DNA of 64,000 nt from Galbula dea. Taxonomy: Eukaryota; Chordata; Aves; Piciformes; Galbulidae. The stretch is from the NCBI GenBank assembly GCA_013399015.1, contig VWZX01004666.1:3053068-3117067 (forward strand), in the 5' to 3' direction. This document shows positions 49,931 through 60,623 of this stretch, piece after piece. Position 1 is the first letter of the stretch. Each line of letters starts with the position of its first letter. The position numbers and the translations under genes were made by a program. The notes beneath the pieces are model-generated. The model ran no database searches and was not told the DNA's origin. It worked only from the letters and a program-made list of their open reading frames with translations.

Positions 49931-50745
49931 ATAGTAAATATTTCTTACCTGGGAGCCCAAAACAGATGGGACAGAAGGTTGAGAGGACAAACTGACTGCC
50001 TGGCATAGCTGGTAAAGCTTCTTATCTTGCTTTGCAATAAAGCACACTTCTGTGTCCTTACCTTGAAATCCAGGTACAAGTTTACAGCCAGGGAACCTGA
50101 GCAAAAGACAAAGCAGACCCCCATCACAAGCTGCCTAAAATGTTGCTCTTCCCCCAGACCCCAACCAGTCAGTTCAGTCAGCCACTAACACCTTTCTAAA
50201 GCAAGTCCAGAACATCAACTACACTGGCAAAGAAGACTTAAAAGCTACAACCAGCATCTCCTTGCAAATAGATATAAAAGCCAGGGCAGCATCTTCCCTT
50301 TCTTAAATGACATCCCAGGTGGCCTCTCCTCCTGGAGATGAAGGTTAACAACTCAGGCAGATTATTAGCTAACAGTTTTCACCTGGGATACTTCTAATTA
50401 AGCCCAAAATGGATCTGCTGACAGTGTTTACCCCTTGCTATCATATTGCTTGCACTTGGCCATACCCTCAAGCAATAAAACTGACAAAAGCACAGCAAAA
50501 GTTATAGAATGAACTTTTGGAGCAACAATAGGCTCATACTAGCATTGCAGACCCCTTATTGCAAGTTCTAGCTGACACAATGGTAACTGGGCCACAAGAG
50601 TCTTCCTTGTCCAAGAGGACAGACAAATTAGTCCCATTCCCATTGCTTATTTTTTCACGTTCAGTACTAAAAGTTTTATCCAGACTACAATTATTTCATC
50701 ATTGACTTACAGCACAGGCAGGTTTGAAGGATCATCAAAAAAAGG

Positions 50746-50773
50746 AACATCTCTTCAATAACATCTCTTCACT
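50746..50773. repeat. 14-bp tandem duplication
   Basis: AACATCTCTTCAAT at 50746-50759 is followed by AACATCTCTTCACT at 50760-50773, differing at one base. Confidence 0.9.
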
Positions 50774-50787
50774 GCTCTACCTAAAAA

Positions 50788-50812
50788 TAAAAAAAAACAA
50801 AAACAAAAAACA
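50788..50812. repeat. A-rich low-complexity tract
   Basis: A-runs are broken by T or C (AAAAATAAAAAAAAAC, AAAAACAAAAAACAAGG). Confidence 0.85.
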
Positions 50813-53800
50813 AGGTTTAGAAGGTAGTGAAAGGGCTTCTGAGCATACAAGATGAATGCAATTTCAGACCCTGCAGTTAAACTACAAATATTTTGCCAGT
50901 TGGTTTCAAAAATTAAAGGGCTCATTCCACCACAATAAAACTGCTTCTATCCCATATACTTCAAGAAGGAACAGTGTTTATTCTCTAAAAGCTGTTCAGT
51001 AAATATATTTATAAAACTGACCAAAGGATAAGTGTTAATCTTTTTATTTCACTTTTTTCTTCTTTCCCAGCTCCTTTGTCTTTCCTCCACCATTTTAGTA
51101 TGAAAAAATGGAAAATACCAATTGCACACAAGTTCAGCTCATGGGTTTTTTTCTGATTCCACTCAAAAACTTCAGAACTCAAGTAAAATATTTTTTTCCT
51201 CCCACAAAAATCTCCTTCCTTTCTGAAACAAAATTTAAGAAGAAAACTCCAACCAGGTTCCTCTACTCAGTATTAACCCAGCTCTCTCTACAATCAGGGC
51301 TCCATATTTAAAGCTCTTCTAACAGACTCATAACAAACCAGCACTAAGCTCGTTTATTGTTACTTGTTAGCTCAAAAATTTCTGCTTTCCAGCTAAAACA
51401 CCAGCCTGCATTCACAACCTCAGAAATGCTAGAGCCCAAGGTCAGGATCCCTAATCCCAAAACCTCCTTTAATTTTACAACCAACAAATCCATCACTGGT
51501 GAACATCACAGAGATTATTTTCCAAGGAGCATAGTGAGATCTCTTGCCTAATTGGAGGACAAACAGAAGAAAAACTTGCACAGGATTTGCCAGCAACCTA
51601 AATTTCCTGTTCTTCCCCTTCCAGCAGAGGGGCCTAATTATGATGGGGCAGTGTCTATTGTGGCAACGTGGGGCTAACACACACACAGAGTGGCCACCAG
51701 GCTCTGACATCATCTCATCACCTGGCTCCAGAGCTGTGCTGCTTTGGAGGGTTTGGGTTCTTTCAATGATCTTCTTTAAGTGCGTCGTCCACACTGGTGG
51801 CCCTGATCGCTTTCTGCTTTAAAGGCAAAGCCAGGCTGAGTGCCTGAGTGCTGTTCAACGCTTCACAGCAATACTTGGCCCAAATTACTGTCTCCAAGTT
51901 AGGGGGTGACTGGGCTGATTCCTTGGCCAGGATGTTTGTCTCAACAGCTTTCAAGAAATAGAAGTCTCCAAGCCAACTCCTACAACAATTAAGTCTCCAG
52001 TCTTATGTTTAGTAGAATCCACACTAAAACTTATGCCGAGCCTCGTCCAAGTGCTGGCCTAGAAAAGTAGGAAAGAAATTCCCCTGTTACAGCCTGCAAA
52101 AGCTCAGCTCATGAGTGCTGCAGATTTATCAGAAGACATGGGAAGCATCGAGCATACCTTGACACGCCGAGCTTCTCCACACGCTGAGTTTAAACTAGGT
52201 TGGCCACAAGCCTTTTGGATGCAAGTGTGGAAACTCCTTCATGGTGACTGAAGCCCCGCCAGGGTTTTGGTAGTCTCTGTGTGGTATTTCTTGGGCTTTC
52301 CAACCAGAAAGGATCATTAAAAGTTCTCCCTTTCAGCATATGTGCTAGGAACTACGAAATGTAGTGTCTCCACACTGTAATAGCTCACCCAATAATTTAA
52401 TGTTCCCAATGGCAGGGTTCTGCCTTCTCTGTTCCTAGAAGCAATATGATGGTAGAAAGACCAAGAGATCAAAGGGATTCCCCTCAGCTCCACCTCCTTG
52501 AGTCTGTCCATAAAGCCCTGTGAGAACAGACCTTGAATTAATTTTTTTTTGGTGTACTTGGCAGCTCAGGCACCAACAGAGTTTCCAGACAACTGCTGCA
52601 TTCTCCAGAGAAAGCAGCATTTCCAGCCTGCTTTGCCCCTATAAATACTCCCAAAAACCCATGCATGAATGGCAGAGGTGTATCTGGGATGTTCAGAAAT
52701 GAAATGACACCAACTGGTGCTAAAGCTAAAATCTGTTTTCATTACAATGAAGCGAAATAAAAATCTTTATCTACCTGTAAAGCAGTTATCTACTATTTAT
52801 ATATGTACGTTGTCTCTTCCCTAGAATGGTGGAAAAAGCCACTTTGCTCTACAACTGCTTTGTAAGCATTGTGTCCCTCTAAAGACCAAGTCTAGACTAA
52901 GTCAATTAGAGCAAATTATTTCCCTTCTATGTAAATCAGGCCCTAACAAAGCCATAAACATCTCAGTGTTGCCAGAATCAGAGGAGACCAAGGACACCTG
53001 TTGTCAGTTGCCCTCTACAAGATCTCAGAGTTATGAAGATGCCATGGGAGCCACCACTTGTGTGAGGTGGGAGAGGAGGATGTAAGCAGGAGAGTGCTGG
53101 AACATAGGGTTAGAGCAGGAAGAGAACACACATGGCCGAATCTCCAGCTACCACCACAACACCCTTGTAAGAAGCTCTCCTACTGGTAAGACAGACCCAT
53201 TTTACAGGTTTGAGGTCTTCATGTTTTGTCAGATAGTCTTTGATAAGAGCATCCAGCATCCAAATAGCATTTTTTTACAACCAGATGCAAATACACCAAG
53301 CCTCATTTCACATAGACACAGATTTACTGCAGGGTAACGGGAAGTCAACTGCATTCCTGACTCATTTCCACATTTACATTGCTTAATGTGGTATCTGCGA
53401 TGCTGCAGATCCATATGTCCCTCCCCAACTCACAGAACTGTAAGAACTCACCCGGCCCTGGCTGCCTACAGACAATAGTTCTGCTGGCTTCTGGTGGCTT
53501 TTGCAGGAGAAGATCAGAGGGTTCATTTGAGGACATCCAAACTATTTAAAATACACTAGTCCATTCCTTTATGCTGCAGTGGCTTAGGAAATACTGCTGC
53601 CTTTCCCTACGCAGCACAGCACATGCAGAATCAGGGGCTTGAACACAGCTTTAAACCATTGCTGTAAATGTATCAACTTTACTGGTTTCCCTCGGGTCTC
53701 TACCTCGTCATGTCTCACACAGTCCCAGATCAAAGCCAAGGGAAGGTTTAGCAGCACAGACAGTCTGGAAACTCTGGATGTTCCTCCCCTTTCTGCATGA

Positions 53801-54289
53801 CCGCCATGGGCTTCTCTTCCAGGTTTTCATAGCTCTCCTTGGGCTCGACCATTCATTTCATTGCTCCATGCTTGGCCTCTTCTCTGTCCTCCCCACGACT
53901 CCTCACAGTCGGGGTTCACTGGAGCTCAAGCTGCTAGCCTCCTGGAGACTCTGTCCCTCATTCCCAACTCATGAGTCACTTCCCCTCATCAAACCTCACC
54001 TTTCAACTTCCATTTTTCATTTGCTTATGATTTTCTCCATAGGGTTTATTGCTCTACACCATTCAATCACAACCCAGTTGGTCCATGCAGGAGTGCTGCT
54101 ACTGGTTTCAGCAGTAAATGGAGGGGGGTGAATACTTTACGTAAACATGCAGGGCTAAATCTTCCCACCATACAAGACACCATCAGCCCCTGTGGAGCTG
54201 GGCTGACTTCCATCAGCTGAAAATCTAAGCTGTGTTGCTGTGGTCACTTGGAGTTTCTTTTCTCTCAAGGAAACATCATTACTGGATAA

Positions 54290-54610
54290 TCAAAATTTGT
54301 TTGGAAATGGAAACATGTCCATCTGAAAAAGAAAAAAGAGAAAAAAATCAATTTTTCCTGCTTCATATGCTTTGAATCTGGCACCTTTTCTGTGATTTTT
54401 CATCATTATTTTTGCTGAAATTATTGATATTTTTGGAAACTACCAGAAATAAGGTTTTTGGTAAGAAAATATGTTGTCTGGCAAATAAAAAATAGCTTCA
54501 GTATTTCAAAGATCAAAGTGAAAAAACACCCATAATTTCATTTTACAAATGAAAATAAAATTTGTGTTAATATAGTTTCATAAAAATCCATTTTAAAAGG
54601 TCTCTTGCCT
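54290..54610. other. AT-rich block at a composition boundary
   Basis: About 300 bases of strongly AT-rich sequence (ATTTTTCATCATTATTTTTG, GAAATTATTGATATTTTTGG) lie directly left of the GC-richer block. No repeat family was recognised. It could be a conserved AT-rich element or simply the edge of the isochore change. Confidence 0.5.
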
Positions 54611-55180
54611 GTGAAACACTATAAACTTTTAGCTCAGCATAAAACCATGTACGCTGCAGTTTGGGGGTTTTGCTATCCTCAGCACCTGGCAACAATCAAC
54701 AAAGGGACTTGTGAATGGCAGGGTCTATCTGAGGTCTCTGGCTCAGTGATTTCTGATGGACACATCCCCTATGGCTCTGCTTCATTTAAAGCCTTAGTTC
54801 TTATGTGATGTCTTCTTCCAGACCTCTCCAGTCAGGCATCTCTTCCAAATGGCCACTGGGCAGAGACATCTCAAGGAACTCAAGCAACAGAGGTTGTATA
54901 ATTGCAGCCAGCCCAGGAGATAAGATTATCCTTCACAATTTGTGCCATCTCCTGACAGCAAGCTCAGACCCCTCAGATGTTACCCAAGGCCATGAGCACA
55001 GGCTGAGAATTACACGTGCAGTACACGCTTATATGGCCACCAGCCCAAGCCCTTCGCCAAAAAACACAAGGCTATATTGGAGTCTGGGGTTTCTTCTCTG
55101 GCTTACCAGTGACTCATGTTTTTTCCTCCTTCTTGTTACACTGACTCTTCCCAAACACATTCTCCCAGCACCTTCCCTAA
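54611..55180. other. Unique sequence, no gene seen
   Basis: A 131-codon plus-strand frame (54805-55200) has no recognisable domain. Base composition rises in G+C toward the right. Confidence 0.5.
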
Positions 55181-56914
55181 TGCAAAGTCCAACCTTCTGA
55201 TGGGGTTTGGACACTGACTGTGCTGGGGCTCTCCCTCATCACCACTGAGATGGTGACAGATGCAGACCAGGAATCAAAGACTGAGCCCTGTCAGGGACAG
55301 GGGACTGCCCTCACAGAGATTATCCCCTCCATCCCTGGTGACTGTGAGCCTGTGGCAAGGGAGGAGCCCAGGGAACAAGGGACAGAGTGGCTTGGAAGGG
55401 TGCTCCAGTCCCTGTACTCACCCCAGGAGAAGCCAGTGGTGTGACTGAGTCTTCCCTGTCCTCAGCTCTGCAAGCTGGAGATGAATTACTGAGGACAGCT
55501 GAGGCAGGAGGCAAATGGCATCACACTGAAGCTGAACAAGGCCTGTGACTGTGCACTGTGGGATCCTAAATATTTAGAGAGCAAAGGTCAGGAGAACAGA
55601 ACACTCCTTGGTGGTGATTTTCTTCCCGCCCCTGCAGCAGGGACATGGAGCTGCTATGCCTGGAATGGCTGAAGCCAGTGCCCTGATGGGTCACCCTGGG
55701 GTCCAGTGGTACCCACAGGCAGGTTCTTGCTCCCTTCCAGGTTTTAGCTGCTGCTGAGGCCCAGCATCATGCCTTCCCTGCAGCCAGTTGGTATTTATTA
55801 TGGACCTGATGTGGTGCAGCAAGAAGCCAGGAGAAAGGTGCCCACTGGCCACACGTTATCCTCGGTGGGGTATGGTAGGAGCTGCCATCGAGTACCTTAT
55901 CCACCTTGCCATGTCCCCCCTTGCCTTTTGGCCAGGCCCTCTGGCCGTTGCCAAAATAAACACTCAGGCATGGCAACGCTGACATTTGCTTTCCGCAAAC
56001 AGGCGCTGGGCAAAGGAGGCAGCCGCGTTATTTTTTGCAAGCTGGTCACGAGGCTGGAGACAACCTGCTTGGCACAGGGCATTTGGGATCACATCTGCCC
56101 CCATGACTTTGTAGCCATCCTCAATGTACCCCAGCTGAACCACTTCACATAGACCTCTTCCACCACTGAGCTCACCACCATGTTCCAAGCCTGGGCAATA
56201 TTCCCAGGTGTCTCTGCAGAGTTAAACATCTCTTGCCACACTTTGCTGTTCCTATGCCAGGATCAACAGGGTCCCCAGGGCAGCAGCCACACGAGTAGGA
56301 GGGTTAAGTGACAGAAGGTATGGCCTCATCAGGCACAGGGTAGGCAGTCAGCATGCAGCCTGTCACTCCCCCCGCAAGATCATCCCCCCACCAAGGGAGT
56401 TATAGGTCTGCCCAAACTGGTGATGGCAGCAGCCACTGTTCTTGGCTGGTGGTTCTTGCTGGACCACAGGCAAGGGCAGGGAGCTGGAATTTCACCTGCT
56501 GACATTTTTCATGCTGAGGGAGGTTAAAAAGGCATCTGGAGGGAGGTTAGAAGGGTGAAGAAGTTAAGCCAAGGGCCCTGCTAAAAGACAGAAAAGGTCA
56601 GTCCACCAGATCAGCACAGAAAGTCCTTTTCCACAGCTTTGCTGCTCAGTCGTCCCATGAATGAGCAAGACCAGCTGGGAGGAGGAGAGGCAGCCCTATC
56701 CCTGATTACATGTGCAGACCTCACCATGGCGAACTGCTACCCTGGCTCCTTCCATCCCGTAGAAGCTGGAGGGGACATGCATAGAGAGGATTCCAAGGCT
56801 GCCCACACCCTAAGCCACACCCCAGCCCACCCACAGGAACGGGCACCTGTCAGACCTCCGATAGTGAGGGGAGTATCAGGACACTTCACAGGGGACAGGG
56901 AGAGGTTTCACTAA
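55181..56914 (+). other. GC-rich stretch with one stop-poor frame; unassigned
   Basis: One plus-strand frame carries only about eight internal stops over roughly 560 codons, with open runs of about 50 to 135 codons. About 20 stops would be expected at this base composition. Its main open runs lie at 55181-55441, 55493-55669, 55748-56149, 56309-56521 and 56583-56911. No protein family was recognised in it or in the overlapping minus-strand frames. It could be a decayed retrocopy, an old mobile-element gene, or merely GC-rich DNA poor in stops. There are no splice or expression signals that I trust. Confidence 0.25.
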
Positions 56915-57324
56915 AGGATTCCAGCCGCGGGTGCCCGCTGATACTGCAGCCTTTCTCACAAGTTCCAATTTCCTATTGTCATCCCATATCAGGATGTGGG
57001 AATCAGGTAAAATCAGCTGACTGAGCTCTGGCATCCCTGGTATTTTACCCAGAGGGGTGACCGGGGACAGAGGAGAGTCCCTGGGAATGTGGTGCCAGTC
57101 AATTTTATTCTGGGAGAGACGCCAGAGCTAAGCACAGCTGCTGAAACAGGGGGTTTCCTCACGAGCAGCCTGCTGTCCTGATGCCTCTACCCTTGGAACG
57201 CTTCAGGGAAAATGGGGAGAGATTACACATCCCTCTCCTGCACCCCACATCCTCCTCACCCGGGAAAGAGGCATCGACCTCCCCACCACAACCACGGTCC
57301 CAGACTCTCAGGTATGAGCATTGC

Positions 57325-57440
57325 TGTCACGCTCATTAATTACCTCTGTAATTCAGCTCAGTGTGAAAGGAAAAGCTTTATTTTTCTGGTTATTACCTAG
57401 ACAGCTTAAGCCAGCTAGAAGCAACTTCCACACTTTCAAG
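57325..57440. promoter_or_regulatory. Candidate conserved noncoding element
   Basis: An AT-rich island within GC-richer flanks carries CGCTCATTAATTACC (a strong homeodomain-type site), TGTAATTCAGC and CTGGTTATTACCTAG. The contrast with its surroundings makes it more notable than similar motifs in AT-rich DNA. Confidence 0.3.
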
Positions 57441-57537
57441 CTGAATTGAGTGTAAAAGGAGAAGTTGCAGCAGCACGAGGTCAGAATGTTCACTCGCACG
57501 TCTTGTCGTTACCACAGTGCATTAAAAATATTGGTGA

Positions 57538-57580
57538 GGAATCACAGGGCTGAACAGGGAAACTGAGGCAAAGCAGCATC
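57538..57580 (-). mobile_element. Possible MIR scrap
   Basis: On the minus strand TTTGCCTCAGTTTCCCTG matches the conserved TGCCTCAGTTTCC block of MIR, but flanking MIR blocks are not clear. Confidence 0.42.
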
Positions 57581-59258
57581 CCCCAAGAGCAGACAGCCTC
57601 TCTGCAGCCTCATCACCAGGATCACCTTGATCTACTCCTTGGCAGAAAGGCTGAGCAATGCTCTTGCTGAACCAGCCCCAGGTCTTATTTCTTGGGCACA
57701 GAAGGCAAAGCAGATTTGGGGGTACTGAGGGCACACAGCCTTCAGACTCATGCTAGAGGCACAAGTGAATTCCTTGAAGCTGCTGGATGCTTCTTACAGC
57801 TGCAGAACAAATTCAATAACAATACTATGAGCAATGCCTTTTTAATAAGCACGAGGTGAAAAGAACCCAGCGAGTCAATATTTGTGGATGAAAACAAAAT
57901 AAGCCAAGCTGTTAGCACAGAGGAATGCAAGTGAGGCCAGGAGGTGGCTGGGATAATTATTATTTCATCTGCCAGATAGATGTGGTCCTGCCTGCTGCCT
58001 CCCTCCCCCCTGCCCACACTGCCTATGCCTGAGGGAGGGCAAGGGAGAGGTGGAGATGGGGCAGAAAAGAGCAAATGTTTTGGCTGCGGCAGCATCGGGC
58101 GTGCGGCTGGGCTGGCTCAGTGCTCCATCCGCCAAAGGGTGAGCACTGCCCTGGCCCAAGTATTTAATGTCAGTGGCTGGAATGTGCTTAACACAACATT
58201 TTACAAGGGAACATTAGTCAAGCATCTGCACTGACAGAGCGGGTCAGCGATAAGGAGCTGGCAAATGGGAGCTGCTGGGAGATGGCTCTTGTTTCAGGCG
58301 AAGGAGGGCAAGGCTTGCAGAGACAGTGCCAGGGCAGGCTGAGGGGGAACAAAACAGGGAGGTAGCCCTGCCTTTGGTCTAGCTGTCCTAACAAATTTCA
58401 CACAACGGATAGTGCCACACTGATGGTAAAATCCCGCTACCCACGCTCCCCCACGTATCGTATGTCATGTCTGAAAACCCTGCAAGGTGGGATTTAGGGA
58501 AACCTGTCCAAAAGCTGTTCCCTGCCACGTGCCCTTGTTTGCAGGAGTAGCAGTGTTTGGCTGTCGAGAGGTATTAAGTACCATTGGAAGCTTTTTGGTA
58601 ACAGAGCTCAGACTTTGCTCCCTTGTGGCAGGGTCTCTTGAGACAGCTGCTTCCACCTGAGACAGCATGATCAGGTAACAGCAAGGAGCATCCACCCCTA
58701 AACAGCAGGAGGGAGATGTGCCACAGCCTGGAAATCTCTCAGAAATTGGGTCGGTGAAACATTAGTCAGCTTTGCTTGTGACCTGAAAATGGCACTGCCC
58801 TCCATCTATTCCTAGAGCTATCCCTGTTCATTAGCCTTCTTGGCCCCCAGGCTTAAAAAAATCCCCCAGTGTCATGACTCCTTAATAAGATGTCATCTTC
58901 AGCCATGACAAACACGAGCACTCAGTAAATAATAGCCCTGCCATGTAATGTCGTGCCTCTCCCATCTGTTGTGCCTCACTCACCTGCCACCCTCTCCCGG
59001 CAGTGGCTGAGCCAAGCCAGTGCTTCCCCAGCTGTGGCAGTGGCTCAGCCACCTAGCCTCTCTGACAGCTGCCAGGCTTGAGTTTGGGGTGGGTAGGGCA
59101 GCCAGCCCTTCTACAGGGGTGAAAATGTGCTGGAACAGAGGTGGTGGTGGGTGATCCAGCTTGGGAGAGGGGAGGACAACTCTCTGGCACCCCACTACCC
59201 CAGGGAGCTGCCAAGGGGCTTCCTCACCTTATTCCCTCTTTCCTCCTTATTCTCACCT

Positions 59259-59487
59259 TTTTTTTTTTAATCTTTCTTCCTTTCCTTTCCTTTCCTTTCC
59301 TTTCCTTTCCTTTCCTTTCCTTTCCTTTCCTTTCCTTTCCTTTCCTTTCCTTTCCTTTTCTTTTTTTTCCTCTTCCCNTCCTTTCCTTTCCTTTCCTTTC
59401 CTTTCCTTTCCTTTCCTTTCCTTTCCTTTCCCTTCCTTTCCTTTCCTTTCCTTTCCTTTCTTTTTCCTTTCGCTTTCCTTTCCACCA
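59259..59487 (+). repeat. (TTTCC)n pentanucleotide microsatellite with an interruption
   Basis: About 15 TTTCC units (59281-59355) are followed by an irregular T-rich interruption (59356-59379, including an unresolved base at 59378) and about 16 more units to about 59461, with one CCCTTCC variant. A T-run precedes the array. The phase shifts by one base across the interruption. The long frames through it are Phe/Leu/Ser/Pro repeats on the plus strand and Lys/Arg/Gly/Glu repeats on the minus strand, and are not genes. True array length may differ from the assembly. Confidence 0.97.
59378..59378. other. Unresolved base (N) inside the pentanucleotide array
   Basis: The N lies in TCTTCCCNTCCTTTCC between the two halves of the array. 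It may hide a collapsed stretch of repeat. Confidence 0.9.
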
Positions 59488-59658
59488 CAGTCCTACATCC
59501 CTGTCATTGATGCCTGCAGGCTTGTTGAAGCACAGTCTGTCTGCTTTCACTGCAAACCCATTTCCAAAAAACTCTCCATACACTGTCTAGGGGACAGAAC
59601 AAAGCTCACCTTGACAGTTTTGGAACACAGTTCACCTTTCTCTCTCAGTCTTTTCCAC
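59488..59658. other. Unique sequence, no gene seen
   Basis: A short segment between the pentanucleotide array and a MIR relic. Nothing was recognised. Confidence 0.5.
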
Positions 59659-59725
59659 TAGAAAGAACTAACCCCTTTGTGCCTCAGTTTACCCATTTAC
59701 ATATCTGGGTTAATGACCTAGAGCA
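59659..59725 (+). mobile_element. MIR-type SINE relic (3' half)
   Basis: AACCCCTTTGTGCCTCAGTT followed by TACCCATTTACATATCTGGG and TTAATGACC matches the MIR blocks CCTCTNTGTGCCTCAGTTT, CCCATCTGTAAAATGGG and ATAATGA. The 5' half is not recognisable. Confidence 0.65.
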
Positions 59726-60464
59726 AACCTGTTGCCACAGGGTGGGTTTTTCACACTAGCTCCCTGTGGGCAGCTAACTCTGCTTCCCAAAAATACACCT
59801 TCTCTCTGAGCCACGCCGAAGAGACACCACTACAGAGCAGCTATTGCTCAGCACTGGTTAAGTAGCTTCTGCTTCCCTTCTCCCCACCCCGTGCCCAACA
59901 CCACCCTTTGGTGCAGCCCCTTGCAGGGGCTGGAGAGGCAGAGGCATCAGGTTAGAGTTGCAGAGCACGAGGTAATAGCTGGTAGCAATTAAAAAAATAA
60001 TTTAAAAAAAAGCAATTTAAAAATTGGTGTGAGCAAAGATGTTTCTAGGGAGGGATTTCAAGTGTGTAATGTCCTCAGTCTGAAGTGAAGGGGGAGACAG
60101 ACACTGCCTTTACAAGATGCCTTTTATGCCCCCTCCCTTTCCTGCAAAACTTGGGTTACACTGAGTGCGTGAAGGATAGCAGGACGTGGCAGTGCTGTTT
60201 GCCATGAAAACTAATAGGGCCATGCCTGCTTTCATCAGGAGTGTAATCAGAGCCACGGATAATGTTTTAAAAGGCACAGCAGCTTCAAGTGCAAGCAGGG
60301 ATTTATTAGTGAAAATGAAACCATGCCTGAGCCTTTGCGAGTCTTATTTTAAGAGTCTGAAGGAGAAAGGGAGGCTCTGGCTGGGCAGCCAGGGAGGGGA
60401 GGGAGCCAGAGCTCTGCCACCGAGCAGCAGTGAAGAGGGCTTACAACACTGCTGGGCTGCTGTC
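59726..60464. other. Unique sequence, no gene seen; CNE-like in part
   Basis: From about 60195 to 60360 the sequence is varied and repeat-free with ACTAATAGGG, GTGTAATCAGAGCC and GATTTATTAGTGAAAATG strings, resembling conserved noncoding DNA by eye. An A/T-rich stretch lies at 59985-60022. A 129-codon plus-strand frame (60186-60575) runs into a MIR relic and is not credible as a gene. Confidence 0.4.
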
Positions 60465-60558
60465 CTCGCTCTGCCACACGTTGTCTGCAAAATCTTAGTC
60501 ATGTCACTTAGCTTTGCTATGCTTCAGCTCTTAGCCTGCACAGGAGGACAAAAATCAG
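60465..60558 (+). mobile_element. MIR-type SINE relic
   Basis: GCTCTGCCACACGTTGTCTG, ATCTTAGTCATGTCACTTAG and TGCTATGCTTCAGCTCTTAG follow the MIR order (CTCTGCCAC, CCTTGGGCAAGTCACTTAAC, TGTGCCTCAGTTTC). Divergence is high. Confidence 0.6.
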
Positions 60559-60584
60559 TCCCTACAGCTCTATAGAGTTATATG

Positions 60585-60623
60585 TACTCTCTCTCTATAT
60601 ATATATATACACATATACATACT
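60585..60623. repeat. (CT)n(AT)n compound microsatellite
   Basis: About six CT units are followed by seven AT units and a degenerate ACATATACATAC tail. Confidence 0.93.

Larger units (their letters stand above)
49931..54289. other. Unique sequence, no gene seen
   Basis: It contains a 14-bp tandem duplication at 50746-50773, an A-rich tract at 50788-50812, and on the minus strand splice-like strings at 50057-50112 treated separately. No coding exon can be assigned with confidence. Confidence 0.45.
56915..59258. other. GC-richer unique sequence, no gene seen
   Basis: Apart from a MIR-like scrap at 57.54 kb and CNE-like strings near 57330-57440, nothing was recognised. A few CpGs cluster at 58085-58130. 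Open frames up to 115 codons occur on both strands without known domains. Confidence 0.45.

Noticed and set aside
57175..57235. CR1-like string near CCTCTACCCTTGGAACGCTT
   Set aside because: Resemblance limited to one short block; no adjacent CR1 blocks.
59141..59661. 149- and 166-codon frames through the pentanucleotide repeat
   Set aside because: The translation is only Phe/Leu/Ser/Pro repeats from TTTCC units and crosses an unresolved base.
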